A stretch of DNA of 64,000 bases from assembly GCF_003967555.1 (NCBI RefSeq), contig NZ_BIFS01000001.1:1798001-1862000 (forward strand). Reading direction: 5' to 3'. Made by a program: the position numbers and the translations under genes. A model generated the notes under the pieces. That model ran no database searches. It was not told where the DNA came from and was given only the letters and a program-made list of their open reading frames with translations. Numbering within the stretch: the stretch's first letter is position 1; the number at the start of each line of letters is the position of its first letter. Source of the stretch: Dictyobacter kobayashii (GTDB lineage: Bacteria > Chloroflexota > Ktedonobacteria > Ktedonobacterales > Ktedonobacteraceae). Shown in pieces: positions 30,783 to 39,274 of the stretch.

Positions 30783-32141
30783 GTGCCCGAAGATATTGCT
30801 TTATTCATCGATTTTGAGAACATACGTTACAGTATGCTGAATATACAACGGCGAGAGCCCGACCCACAGGAACTTATTGCTGTGGCTCGCCGCTATGGTA
30901 CTGTTATGGTCGCCCGCGCTTATGCGGACTGGTCTCGGCAACCGGAGCCATTTAAAGGAAGTTTAACTGCGGCAATGATCGACCGTGTTGATTGTCCAGC
31001 CAAACAAAGGGACCGTATCCGTATGGGCACGATCCACTATTCGTCATCTGGTAATACTCCAACTGGCTCTCTTGGTTCCTCAAGCTACGTTGCTGAGCAA
31101 GGAACTGGCGCTTACCCCCGACAGTGGCCCTCAAACATAACCGGTAATTCTGGTTCTCTTCCAGCAATTCAACCAGGAATGCTGAACAATGGTTGGCCCA
31201 CTGAAGCGGAGTCATCGCTCTCCCTGCACGATGACCTGGATGAAAATCTTCTCACCGAAGAGGAACAGCCTCCCGATGAGCCATACGCCATGTCAGATGA
31301 TCAGCAGCGCGAGTCATATCGCCAATTACCCTATGGAAATTCCTATGGTCAATCCAGCCCGACCGGCCCACTTGGGCAAAGCAATACTGGTCCTTTAGGA
31401 TATTCTAATACTACTCAGCATACTGGAAATACTGGCCACATGCCCGCCGTTAATCCTGGCAATAGCACTATTGTGCAGAGTACGGTTGTGCAGAGTACGG
31501 TCGATCTGAATATGTTGATGGATATTATTGAAACTGTTTTTGATCGTCCGACCATCTCTACATTTGTGTTGATGACTGGCGATAAAGATTTTACTCGAAT
31601 CAGTGCCCGTTTAAAGTTACGTTTGAACAAAACTGTTATTGTTGTTGGTATTCCAGGAACCGTCAGCCGAGATTTAATTAGTAGTGCTAATCAATTTGTG
31701 CCTCTTGTTCCAGGTGGTGTGGGCAGTACCACTGGGCAGTTACCAATTGTCCAGATGTCACCCAGCAGTTCTCTAACTGCAAGTACTGGCTCTATGCCTG
31801 CGGTAAACTTTAATAATAGCGGATCTCAGTATCAGCAATCTCCCTATGGCAGCCCACCAATGGACGTGCTTGACCCGCAATTCTTACAGTTTCTTGATTA
31901 TATTGACCGCAACTGGTCCTGGCGCACAATTATTGGGGTGTCTAATTTTATTGGCGATCCAGTCAATCCAAAGAATCGTTTTCGTGGGCGTTTAACACGA
32001 GAGTCTGCACGCGAGTTGCTCAATAGCTGTATTCAGCAAAATATTCTACTCGTCCAGACTGATGCAACGGGAGCAGAGGATTTACGCTTGAATCGCACAC
32101 ACCCGGGTGTTGATGAAGTACTCAAACAATTTGTACGCTAA
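30783..32141 (+). CDS. NYN-domain (PIN-like) putative ribonuclease with long internal insert and C-terminal winged helix
   Basis: The product is 452 residues. It begins ALFIDFENIRYS, the first strand and catalytic Asp of the NYN fold, continuing to VMVARAYADWSR. The fold then breaks for about 150 residues of Ser/Gly/Pro/Thr-rich sequence (~85-235) and resumes at VDLNMLMDIIE and FVLMTGDKDFTRI, which hold the other acidic residues. Then FLDYIDRNWSWRTIIGVSNF begins a C-terminal winged-helix of LOTUS/OST-HTH type. GTG 30783 follows AGGAGAAGG. NYN proteins are predicted metal-dependent RNases. The insert carries a tandem 15-bp repeat (31471-31500). Confidence 0.87.
   Translation: MPEDIALFIDFENIRYSMLNIQRREPDPQELIAVARRYGTVMVARAYADWSRQPEPFKGSLTAAMIDRVDCPAKQRDRIRMGTIHYSSSGNTPTGSLGSSSYVAEQGTGAYPRQWPSNITGNSGSLPAIQPGMLNNGWPTEAESSLSLHDDLDENLLTEEEQPPDEPYAMSDDQQRESYRQLPYGNSYGQSSPTGPLGQSNTGPLGYSNTTQHTGNTGHMPAVNPGNSTIVQSTVVQSTVDLNMLMDIIETVFDRPTISTFVLMTGDKDFTRISARLKLRLNKTVIVVGIPGTVSRDLISSANQFVPLVPGGVGSTTGQLPIVQMSPSSSLTASTGSMPAVNFNNSGSQYQQSPYGSPPMDVLDPQFLQFLDYIDRNWSWRTIIGVSNFIGDPVNPKNRFRGRLTRESARELLNSCIQQNILLVQTDATGAEDLRLNRTHPGVDEVLKQFVR
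31471..31500 (+). repeat. Tandem 15-bp repeat in the NYN linker
   Basis: TTGTGCAGAGTACGG occurs twice back to back, encoding VQSTV twice. It keeps the frame and may be a site of length variation. Confidence 0.9.
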
Positions 32142-32196
32142 GTTTGCGTTAAGCTGACTATGTTTATTCTGTGATATTCTCAAGGAAGAACGTGAA

Positions 32197-32250
32197 CCCG
32201 GTAAGAGCCTTCTCTCATATAAGCGGAGGCTCGACCGGGCTCTTTGTTTT
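32197..32250 (+). terminator. Terminator of the NYN gene
   Basis: CCCGGT with ACCGGG and GAGCC with GGCTC form a two-part stem, followed on the plus strand by CTCTTTGTTTTT. Confidence 0.8.
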
Positions 32251-32297
32251 TATGAGGTTACTATTTCTATTATTATTATGTCCCTCTGGAGGTTTTT

Positions 32298-33365
32298 ATG
32301 ATAGATGAGGCCCGTGTCGCATTTCTAGAGCTAATGATTACGAGTCCCAGCCCTTCTGGCTTTGAGCAACCTGTACAACAGGTCATTCGCGAAGAAATAA
32401 AAAAATATACCGACGAAGTGCGTACAGATGTACACGGCAATGTGATTGCTGCGCTGCATCCAGAAGGTACCCCGCGCGTCATGCTAACCGCTCATGGCGA
32501 TGAGCTTGGTTTTCTGATCCGCTACATCGATGAGCAAGGCTTCCTTTATTTCGCTCCAATTGGGGGTTTCGATCCTTCTACCCTGCCAGGTAATCGTGTC
32601 CATGTTCATACTCCCAGTGGGCCTATTCTGGGAGTCATTGGTCGCTCGCCTGTGCATACTTTGAGCAGCGAGGATCGTGGCAAGAGCCCTAAACTCGCTG
32701 ACCTGTGGATCGACATTGGCGCGAATAGCCAGGAAGATGCCAGAAAATTGGTGCCATTGGGCAGCGTGGCGACTCGCGCCGCCCAGCTAGAGCGTATGCA
32801 GAACGATGTGATTGTGTCGCGCGCGCTGGATGATAAATCCAGTGTCTTTGCGCTGGTGGAAACGATGCGCCGCCTGCATAAGAAACGTGAAGCCTTAAAA
32901 GCTGGCGTGTTCTTTGTCTCAGCGGTCCAGGAAGAGGTTGGCTCGCGTGGTGCCCAGACAGCGGCCTTTAGCGTTGATCCACTCATCGCCGTCGCGGTAG
33001 ATGTCACCTTCACCTCCGACCATCCAGGTACCTCGAAAAAAGAACTGGGTGAGGTAAAGCTACATGGCGGTCCGGTGCTTTCAATCGGTGGCCATATTAA
33101 CCCACGCGTCTATCAGCTGCTGGTCAAAGCAGCAGAAGAAGCTGGCATAGCCTGGCAGATTGATCCGCAGGCGGCCCGCACCTCGACCGACACTGACGTT
33201 ATTCAGGTCGTACGCGGTGGTGTGGCTACCGCCCTGGTAAGCATCCCCTGTCGCTATCTCCACACTGGTTCAGAGATTGCTTCGTTAAAAGATATTGATG
33301 AAGTTGCTGAATTGCTGACGCGCTTCGTGCTGGCCCTGGATAAAGATACTAACGTTATTCCATAA
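32298..33365 (+). CDS. M42-family metallopeptidase
   Basis: The product is 355 residues, typical for the M42 glutamyl aminopeptidase/endoglucanase-like family of cytosolic, di-metal, often dodecameric aminopeptidases. Metal ligands are visible: AHGDELGF (His-x-Asp), ALDDKSS (bridging Asp), QEEVGSRGA (catalytic Glu and ligand Glu), AVDVTF (ligand Asp), and the late YLHTGSE His. ATG 32298 has GGAGG seven bases upstream. It is monocistronic between two terminators. It trims peptides after proteolysis; specificity is not predictable. Confidence 0.93.
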   Translation: MIDEARVAFLELMITSPSPSGFEQPVQQVIREEIKKYTDEVRTDVHGNVIAALHPEGTPRVMLTAHGDELGFLIRYIDEQGFLYFAPIGGFDPSTLPGNRVHVHTPSGPILGVIGRSPVHTLSSEDRGKSPKLADLWIDIGANSQEDARKLVPLGSVATRAAQLERMQNDVIVSRALDDKSSVFALVETMRRLHKKREALKAGVFFVSAVQEEVGSRGAQTAAFSVDPLIAVAVDVTFTSDHPGTSKKELGEVKLHGGPVLSIGGHINPRVYQLLVKAAEEAGIAWQIDPQAARTSTDTDVIQVVRGGVATALVSIPCRYLHTGSEIASLKDIDEVAELLTRFVLALDKDTNVIP

Positions 33366-33391
33366 CCACGCCAACCAGAACAGAAGACACA

Positions 33392-33441
33392 AACGGGACC
33401 CGTGGGCAAATATCACGTGATGTTTGCCCACGGGTCCCGTT
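33392..33441. terminator. Strong bidirectional terminator
   Basis: AACGGGACCCGTGGGCAAA and its exact complement form a 19-bp stem whose loop itself contains the palindrome ATCACGTGAT. It separates the M42 gene from the convergent L7/L12-like gene. Confidence 0.85.
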
Positions 33442-33480
33442 AATCTCTGGCCCGCTAGAGGTACTTAGTTAGTAAAACGA

Positions 33481-33870
33481 TCATTCGCTCTTGTTACGCA
33501 GCGATTGCTCTAACCAATCCACGGCATCTTTAGCTTCTTTCAAGCCTACTCCGGTCTTTTCGCGATAATATTTGATGGCTAGAATCTTTTGTCCGGCCAG
33601 GATCATCGTCTGGAGTTCCTCTGTATTGATTTGATCTGTATTGATTTGATCGGAAATTCGATACGAGCCCTTCAGTTCTCTCTCAATCGCATCCACTGCG
33701 TGCTTGGCTTCTTTCAAACCTACCCCGGTATGCTGCCGATATGCCTTAATGGCAAAAATCTTATCTTTATATGTAAGATACCAGACAATCTCTTCATGGA
33801 AGCTTAACGAAGAGGGCTTCTCAGGATATGGATTCTGGCCCCACTTTTTTAAACTTTCAAAGATGCGCAT
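33481..33870 (-). CDS. Protein with two L7/L12 C-terminal-like modules
   Basis: The product is 129 residues. Two copies of the ribosomal L7/L12 C-terminal helix-turn motif are present: AIKAYRQHTGVGLKEAKHAV and AIKYYREKTGVGLKEAKDAV. They are joined by a linker containing DQINT repeated twice (a 15-bp tandem repeat at 33620-33649). There is no L12 N-terminal dimerisation domain, so it is not a ribosomal stalk protein. The L12 CTD binds translation factors, and stand-alone copies are common in actinobacteria and Chloroflexota, with unknown role. GGAGG seven bases upstream supports the start at 33870. Confidence 0.8.
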   Translation of the reverse strand: MRIFESLKKWGQNPYPEKPSSLSFHEEIVWYLTYKDKIFAIKAYRQHTGVGLKEAKHAVDAIERELKGSYRISDQINTDQINTEELQTMILAGQKILAIKYYREKTGVGLKEAKDAVDWLEQSLRNKSE

Positions 33871-33923
33871 AAACAACCTCCGGCCTTGATCTTTCACGTA
33901 GCTTAAAGATGTGTTTGCATAAA

Positions 33924-34382
33924 TTACATGGGTGGCATCTGTTGTGGATATTCGGCTTTGGGTTGGTAAGGATCCTCTTGCACCTGCTCAGGAGCCTGCT
34001 CATAAGTTTCTGCTGAAGCGCCAGGATACTCGTTTACCGGCGCTTGATACTGATAACCCTGCTGATATGGCTGATAGTAAGACCGACCCTCTTCAGGCTG
34101 CTCGCGCGGCTGTGGCGTGGGCTGGTAATAAGGTTGCTGCGGAGGATTCTGCGTACCTGGAGTGTAGTATGGCTGCGATTGATTCGACGTCCAGGACCGC
34201 GTGCTCATACGACTGATAAACGCAATTAGCGCCAGGACCAGGAAGCCGATAAAAATGAAACCCCAGAAACTTTTAGGAAGAACCCACCAGAATGCGAAGA
34301 AAAGCCACCATGGAAAACCATAAAAACCTCTCTGCCTCCGATATTCTCGTGGGCCTCTTGGACGATAGTTAAACCAGAACAT
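33924..34382 (-). CDS. Small membrane protein with Pro/Gln/Tyr-rich tail
   Basis: The product is 152 residues. The N-terminus is basic (RPRGPREYRRQRGF), followed by two closely spaced hydrophobic segments (WWLFFAFWWVLP and FWGFIFIGFLVLALIAFI). The last 90 residues are disordered and rich in Pro, Gln, Tyr and Glu. GAGGAG lies just upstream of ATG 34382. It resembles in style the tails of the proteins at 1-911 and 8671-9087. The family and function are unknown. It may share a transcript with the L7/L12-like gene 54 bases downstream. Confidence 0.7.
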   Translation of the reverse strand: MFWFNYRPRGPREYRRQRGFYGFPWWLFFAFWWVLPKSFWGFIFIGFLVLALIAFISRMSTRSWTSNQSQPYYTPGTQNPPQQPYYQPTPQPREQPEEGRSYYQPYQQGYQYQAPVNEYPGASAETYEQAPEQVQEDPYQPKAEYPQQMPPM

Positions 34383-34678
34383 GCTTTATTCCTCCTCGCA
34401 GTTGTATGTGCGAGCATACTTCTATCTCTCTTGCAATGAAGAATATTACCAATAGTTATAAGCAACCATATAGAAATATAACATTTAGCAATTTCAATGT
34501 CAAGTGTTAGCTAATTTTTCAAGCGCATCGACGCTGAACTGGAGAGCTCACAATGATTTACTCTTACAAATTTAAACGTAAAGAGTGACATTAAAACAAA
34601 CGATATAACGTATTACGAATGTGGCAGTCGAAAAGTTCAAGTACAAAGAAGCAGGATCGGTCTAGCAGCATATTGTGG

Positions 34679-35644
34679 TCAAAGAATTAAGGAGTTGTGG
34701 CTCTGTCGTGCAGCCAGAATGTATTTGACTAGCTCAACAAAAACGGTGGCATCAGGCAATTGTGATAGATAGGTTAGATCCAGACATGTATCATCGATAC
34801 TAATCAATGCAAGCCCTGAATCGATATACACGCAGGTGCGCAATTGCTCCCACCGAAAGAGTTGCTGGCCATTATCAATACCCTGCCAGGTGACGGTGAA
34901 ACGGCCAAAGGGAACGGGCTCACCAGAATGATAAGACGAGCGCGCACGTGCGAAGAGATAGCGAAAAGCCTTACCGTAAATGATATGCTGGACGGTCGTG
35001 CTATTAGCCCAGGTGCGCTGCAACTTCAGGCTGCTCCCATTGCTACACACAATGCGTGCGAAACCTTTTCCCAGGCGCATAGATGTGATCTGTTCCCAAC
35101 GTATTACTCGCCTGCACTGCAATTTATTGATAAAGAGGCAGCCATCGGTACAAATTAAGATGGAGCGCGAGAGTGGCAGAAAGCAGATTGCTACACTGAC
35201 AATTATCAATCCAGCGACGCTTAGAAACAAACCGCCAAAGACATAGGCCAGTGGATCAGGAGGCATTGTCCGGATAGTTGCCAGATAGCTCCCCAGTGAT
35301 ACCAGCAGCAGACTACTAATGCCACAGAAGATGTTCAGCGTGAATAAACGCCGGTTGCCCCGCCTATGCATCATCCACCCAAATAGCATCGGAATGCTTG
35401 CCATCCCCATCATCCATAACCAGGCATTATAAAGACTATAGGTGATAGTGGCGGAAATAGCTAAAATAGAGCCACAAGTGATGCAAAAGAGGCCTAGCAA
35501 TGCGACAACAAACAGTTCAGCAAAAAGGATAAATGGGCGAGATGAAAAATAGTGAGGGGAATCAAAACGAAATTTGCGGGTTGGTACACCCAGGTTATAT
35601 TTTTTGGCAATTAGATGATCTTGAGGTAAGATGTGATTTGCCAC
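34679..35644 (-). CDS. Multi-pass membrane protein, DUF6585-like
   Basis: The product is about 321 residues. Four hydrophobic segments occupy residues ~40-165 (FAELFVVALLGLFCITCGSI, WLWMMGMASIPMLFGWMM, IFCGISSLLLVSLGSYLA, GLFLSVAGLIIVSVAICFLP). A C-terminal soluble half is built from two PH-like beta segments, ILICTDGCLFI...VIRWEQITSMRL and LFRWEQLRTCVYIDSGLALI. The IRWEQI pattern is typical of DUF6585-type proteins. GTG 35644 is preferred (AAAGGA nine bases upstream); TTG 35650 is the alternative. The tRNA gene lies 25 bases upstream on the same strand. Function unknown. Confidence 0.65.
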   Translation of the reverse strand: MANHILPQDHLIAKKYNLGVPTRKFRFDSPHYFSSRPFILFAELFVVALLGLFCITCGSILAISATITYSLYNAWLWMMGMASIPMLFGWMMHRRGNRRLFTLNIFCGISSLLLVSLGSYLATIRTMPPDPLAYVFGGLFLSVAGLIIVSVAICFLPLSRSILICTDGCLFINKLQCRRVIRWEQITSMRLGKGFARIVCSNGSSLKLQRTWANSTTVQHIIYGKAFRYLFARARSSYHSGEPVPFGRFTVTWQGIDNGQQLFRWEQLRTCVYIDSGLALISIDDTCLDLTYLSQLPDATVFVELVKYILAARQSHNSLIL

Positions 35645-35668
35645 GAGCAATGTTCCTTTAGATTAAGG

Positions 35669-35739
35669 CTGGAGTGCAGGGATTCGAACCCCGATTACCT
35701 GATCCAAAGTCAGATGTCCTACCATTGGACGACACTCCA
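35669..35739 (-). tRNA. tRNA-Gln (anticodon TTG)
   Basis: On the minus strand a 71-nt cloverleaf reads TGGAGTG acceptor arm, D-loop AATGGTAGGA, anticodon loop CTTTGGA (anticodon TTG), variable GTAAT, TTCGAAT T-loop, CACTCCA and discriminator G. CCA is not encoded. Confidence 0.95.
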
Positions 35740-35920
35740 ATATGCTCACCTCCCCTATAATAGCTCTTTCTTTGCTGGTTGTCAATACACATCCCCAGCA
35801 ATTTCTAGAAATCAATCAATTGATAAAACAATTTATAAATGTTCTATATTGGAGTGTGCTTGAAAAGCCTGCTGCTCTTGCCTGGGCCCCTGATACTTCG
35901 CGCCTGCGGCGCTCAAATAG

Positions 35921-35979
35921 TTTTTGTAGTGATTTGTATAAAAGGTTCGCAGAACCTTTTATACAAATCACTACAAAAA
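35921..35979. repeat. Long perfect hairpin, family member H5
   Basis: Arms 35921-35948 and 35952-35979 are exact 28-bp inverted repeats with loop GCA. The arm sequence is unrelated to H1-H4, but architecture and flank (TTCGCGCCTGCGGCGCTCAAA at 35897-35917) match H3's flank. Confidence 0.88.
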
Positions 35980-36017
35980 GTGTATCTGATCCTCATGTTC
36001 TTCGCCATCTTCACACC

Positions 36018-36182
36018 TGAGTTTGAGCGCTAAAGGTGCTCATGAAGCAATCTTATGTGGTGCAAAAAGTGCGCTGGGCGCACTTTTTGCACCACATAAG
36101 ATAAAAAATTCGGGCGCGCCAGCGCCCGTCCGTGCAAGATTGGCACCTTTCCCATGAGGATGGGAGTAAGGCACATTCTTAG
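36018..36182. repeat. Mosaic palindromic element, copy B, inverted (contains hairpin H4)
   Basis: Read on the minus strand it repeats copy A (15141-15295) module by module: GTGCCTTACTCCCATCCTCA, GGACGGGCGCTGGCGCGCCCG, hairpin H4 (arms 36050-36074 and 36078-36102, 25 bp perfect, loop TGG), then GAGCACCTTTAGCGCTCAAA. Confidence 0.85.
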
Positions 36183-36373
36183 CGGAAAAGAATATTTAAG
36201 GGATCGCACAAAGCATATTATAAATATCTGGCATACCTGAGTTTATATGGATAGAGGAGATACTACATTTATGCTGGCACGTCGATAACTACCCTGTAAA
36301 GCAGGCATTATACTGTATTCATAAAGTGATGATAATTCAAACACGAGTAGGGGATATCAAGGAGAGAACGAAT

Positions 36374-37585
36374 ATGGGGCAGCACATGCGCGACATACCA
36401 CTACCATCATTGTTCAAAAACACTATCGTGTATCTACTTGTTTTGTTTATACTGGCAGCTTGTTCGCTGGGAGGTGGAAATTCCACATCAAACAAAAACA
36501 CTACGACAGCCTCCACACCAACCCCAATAACTGCTACACCAACCGCGACCCCTTCAGTGAAATTAGGCTCACAAACCTGTCCAACTGCCGTTAGTCTACC
36601 TTCTTATTGGGACACAAAAATACCTACTCAGGCCAATGTTAATCAGGTGGAAAAAGTCATCTGTGCGAATCTAATGGGGAAAACAAATCTGCAAGCCCTG
36701 GTTACTGTACGCTATGCTGGCACTGGCCATATCCTCGATGTACATGTGTACAATAACATCACCAATCCTAAACCCGACGAAATTTTTAAGCTCACCAATC
36801 TTTATAAAGGTGATGCTAAAGTAAGTGCTTACAATACGCTTCTCACCAGCGAGGCTAATCAGAACTCTCCCCAGAATCACAAACAACCCGATGCGGCAAT
36901 CGTGGATGATCTACAACGCGAATTCAAATGGTCAGATAGTAGCCAGACACTCGTCCCGATAGCTTTTCCCGGTTTCTTTCCCAGTACCACCCGCTATCAG
37001 GCAGAGGCAGATCAACAACAAGTTAATCAGGGGCAAGAAGCCTGGCAGCTCAGCCCTTCTTTGGTAGCTGGCAAATTTGTAGCCAATACCAAGCTCTTCA
37101 ACTGGCAAAACGGCACCCAGACGACGATTGTCAGTGGAGGCGGTAATAATGATGTCGATGCCGTCGTTAAAGTCGAAAGATCATCAGCTGCCGGCAAAAA
37201 TACAGTTACCATTACCATGAGTCGGCTAGAAAACAACGCTAATGGTGGCATCTGGATCATCATTAAAGTGGATAGCCCCGGTCTATCCATTAGCACACCA
37301 GCCCAGCAGAGCCGTATTCAAAGTCCGGTTACGGTGATGGGCAAAGGAACAGCCTTTGAAGGGGTGATTGGGAAACTGATGGTCTTCGATAATCAGTATA
37401 ATGCACTGGGTAACGCCGATGTTCATGGACAACAAGGGATGGGCGCCACATCATTCTCTACCAATGTGAGCTATAATCCTACCTTCAAAAATGGGAGCGA
37501 GGAAGGGGTGCTGGTAGCATTCTCTTACAGTAGTGCGGATGGCAGTGTTAACGATATGGCCATGGTGAAAGCGATCTTAAGTTAA
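36374..37585 (+). CDS. Secreted lipoprotein, unknown function
   Basis: The product is about 403 residues. Signal peptide TIVYLLVLFILAACSLGG has lipobox LAAC. A long Thr/Pro/Asn-rich linker (TASTPTPITATPTATP) leads to a folded region from about residue 70. No catalytic motif is evident. The C-terminal ~120 residues (SISTPAQQSRIQSPVTVMGK, then FSTNVSYNPTFKNGSEEGVL) look like an Ig-like Gmad2-type domain often found in spore or surface lipoproteins. ATG 36374 is chosen for AAGGAG at nine bases. It is monocistronic; the hairpin at 37618-37651 may terminate it. Confidence 0.75.
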   Translation: MGQHMRDIPLPSLFKNTIVYLLVLFILAACSLGGGNSTSNKNTTTASTPTPITATPTATPSVKLGSQTCPTAVSLPSYWDTKIPTQANVNQVEKVICANLMGKTNLQALVTVRYAGTGHILDVHVYNNITNPKPDEIFKLTNLYKGDAKVSAYNTLLTSEANQNSPQNHKQPDAAIVDDLQREFKWSDSSQTLVPIAFPGFFPSTTRYQAEADQQQVNQGQEAWQLSPSLVAGKFVANTKLFNWQNGTQTTIVSGGGNNDVDAVVKVERSSAAGKNTVTITMSRLENNANGGIWIIIKVDSPGLSISTPAQQSRIQSPVTVMGKGTAFEGVIGKLMVFDNQYNALGNADVHGQQGMGATSFSTNVSYNPTFKNGSEEGVLVAFSYSSADGSVNDMAMVKAILS

Positions 37586-37617
37586 GATTTTTATGACTTT
37601 GTATGAGGCATAAAAAA

Positions 37618-37735
37618 GGGGGAGACATAGGGCGCAGACCCTTGTCTCCCCACATCATCTCAGAAAAGGAGATGACGCCACCTGAGCGAGCTAAGCATCA
37701 TGGTTGGCACATCAGGGGTTTTCCCCGATGCTTTA
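37618..37735. other. Run of hairpins after the lipoprotein gene
   Basis: Three consecutive stems: GGGGAGACA/TGTCTCCCC (37619-37651) with an inner AGGG/CCCT, CATCTC/GGAGATG near 37655-37678, and GCATC/GATGC enclosing GGGG/CCCC at about 37696-37733. The first can act as a terminator. No known riboswitch or ncRNA family is recognised. The rest of the spacer to 38132 is AT-rich and empty. Confidence 0.45.
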
Positions 37736-38132
37736 TTCTCTTATTCCCATTTATAACACAAGAAGCGGTAGAAGAATACACTTTTGAGGTCATTAGCATA
37801 ATTTTTTTATCTTTTTTTAATACGCTCGATTATAAGCCGATATTAATACATGTAAGAGAATATAAACTCTCTTAAAGCTGCCCAGGCGCTTTTATGAGAA
37901 GTCCACAAACTACTGATGAAAGATACATGTGCTTCTCGAGTATACTTGTACCACAACTAAAGGAATACCCGGATGCGCTTATTATCTATATGATCAAATT
38001 GCAGATGTATCTGTCATTACATGATTTACAAGCCAAGAATGGCCATAAATGTTTTGCCGGTAGCTGCTTCCCTTTAGATACGATTAACCTGTAGCCAGCA
38101 ATGCAGCTACAATGGAAGATAAAAAAGATAAC

Positions 38133-38990
38133 TTAAGCGAGTTGTGGCGGCCCCTGACGAATATAAGAGCGTAACTCTTGCAGAGTTCCACGTTCCCAAC
38201 TCAGATTTTCTATCCACCAGTTCACTCCGACCTCTGCATAAGCAGAGACCAGGGCCGCATCGTAGCCATGGTCCTTACCGTCTAGAATGCCCCACTGTAC
38301 GCGTGCATAATCCTGATTATTGGCCTGCTCGGGACTCTGCTGAGAACGAATATAATCAAAACAGGCTTGTACCTGTCCAGGGGTCATCTGTTCTGTCATG
38401 CCGACGCCTTTACCAATTGGGCATACACCATCCCAGCGAGCAGCCCGGCGCATGGGTTTTTTATTTGGCCAGACACCACCAATCCAGATTGGAATACGTG
38501 GTTGCTGAATAGGACGTGGAAGATGGCGCACATTCTCAATTTGATAATATTGTCCTTCATAAGAGATGCGCTCTCCACTCCAGAGGCTTGAGAGCAGTTC
38601 GAGCGCCTCGTCCATGCGCTCTCCATACGTTTTTACATCCCCAGGCTCATGATAATTGGTATATTCAATACCACCACCGCTACCGGCACCCAGGATCATG
38701 CGTCCATTGGATAAATGATCCAAGGTAGCGATTTCACGCGCTAGTTTCCAGGGTCTACGCCGTGTCATGGGCGTTACCATCGTACCTAAATTGACACGCT
38801 GAGTGCGCATCGCTATTGCAGCTAGCATGATCCAGGGATCACTCACTTCATCACCCCATTTATCGCCAATGTGGTCCCAGAGAAAGAAACCATCCCAACC
38901 AGCTTCTTCAGCTTCATGTGCTACTTCTGCTACTAAATGAATATCAGAAAAATCCCCATGACAATTAGGGATTGCCAGTCCAAATTTCAT
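38133..38990 (-). CDS. LLM-class flavin-dependent oxidoreductase
   Basis: The product is 285 residues in the luciferase-like monooxygenase superfamily (F420- or FMN-dependent TIM barrel). KFGLAIPNCHGDFSD opens the first strand. WDGFFLWDHIGDKW, VNLGTMVTPMTRRRPWKLAR and MILGAGSGGG are typical. The PRPIQQPRIPIWIGGVWPNK region is the usual flavin/coenzyme pocket. GAGGAG seven bases upstream supports ATG 38990. Cofactor type and substrate are not decidable here; F420 usage is common in Chloroflexota. Confidence 0.9.
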   Translation of the reverse strand: MKFGLAIPNCHGDFSDIHLVAEVAHEAEEAGWDGFFLWDHIGDKWGDEVSDPWIMLAAIAMRTQRVNLGTMVTPMTRRRPWKLAREIATLDHLSNGRMILGAGSGGGIEYTNYHEPGDVKTYGERMDEALELLSSLWSGERISYEGQYYQIENVRHLPRPIQQPRIPIWIGGVWPNKKPMRRAARWDGVCPIGKGVGMTEQMTPGQVQACFDYIRSQQSPEQANNQDYARVQWGILDGKDHGYDAALVSAYAEVGVNWWIENLSWERGTLQELRSYIRQGPPQLA

Positions 38991-39274
38991 ATACAAACTC
39001 CTCGCCAAGTCTGCCCTTTATTATACTCTGCTGTCAAGTTCAATGGATGAGTCAAAATTCCTGCTCCATATATTTTTTATCCTTAACTTTATTAATAGTT
39101 GCGAAATTCTGCAGTCTATATATATGCACACGGAAAAATAACTTACAGACAACAAAAAATGGAACAGCATAAACAGGATGGATTGCATACGCAAAAACAT
39201 AACCAGGACATATGCTGTTCTATCGATACAAGTAGAGCGGGGATGTAAAGTTCCTAAGAAAGAGCGAGGAACGT

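Larger units (their letters stand above)
35740..36373. other. Gene-free spacer holding two long hairpins
   Basis: The spacer between tRNA-Gln and the lipoprotein gene contains hairpin H5, mosaic element copy B with H4, and AT-rich sequence at 36190-36370 that probably holds the lipoprotein promoter. No coding frame is supported. Confidence 0.75.

Noticed and set aside
37894..38094. 66-codon plus-strand frame
   Set aside because: No SD, no domain and AT-rich composition unlike neighbouring genes.
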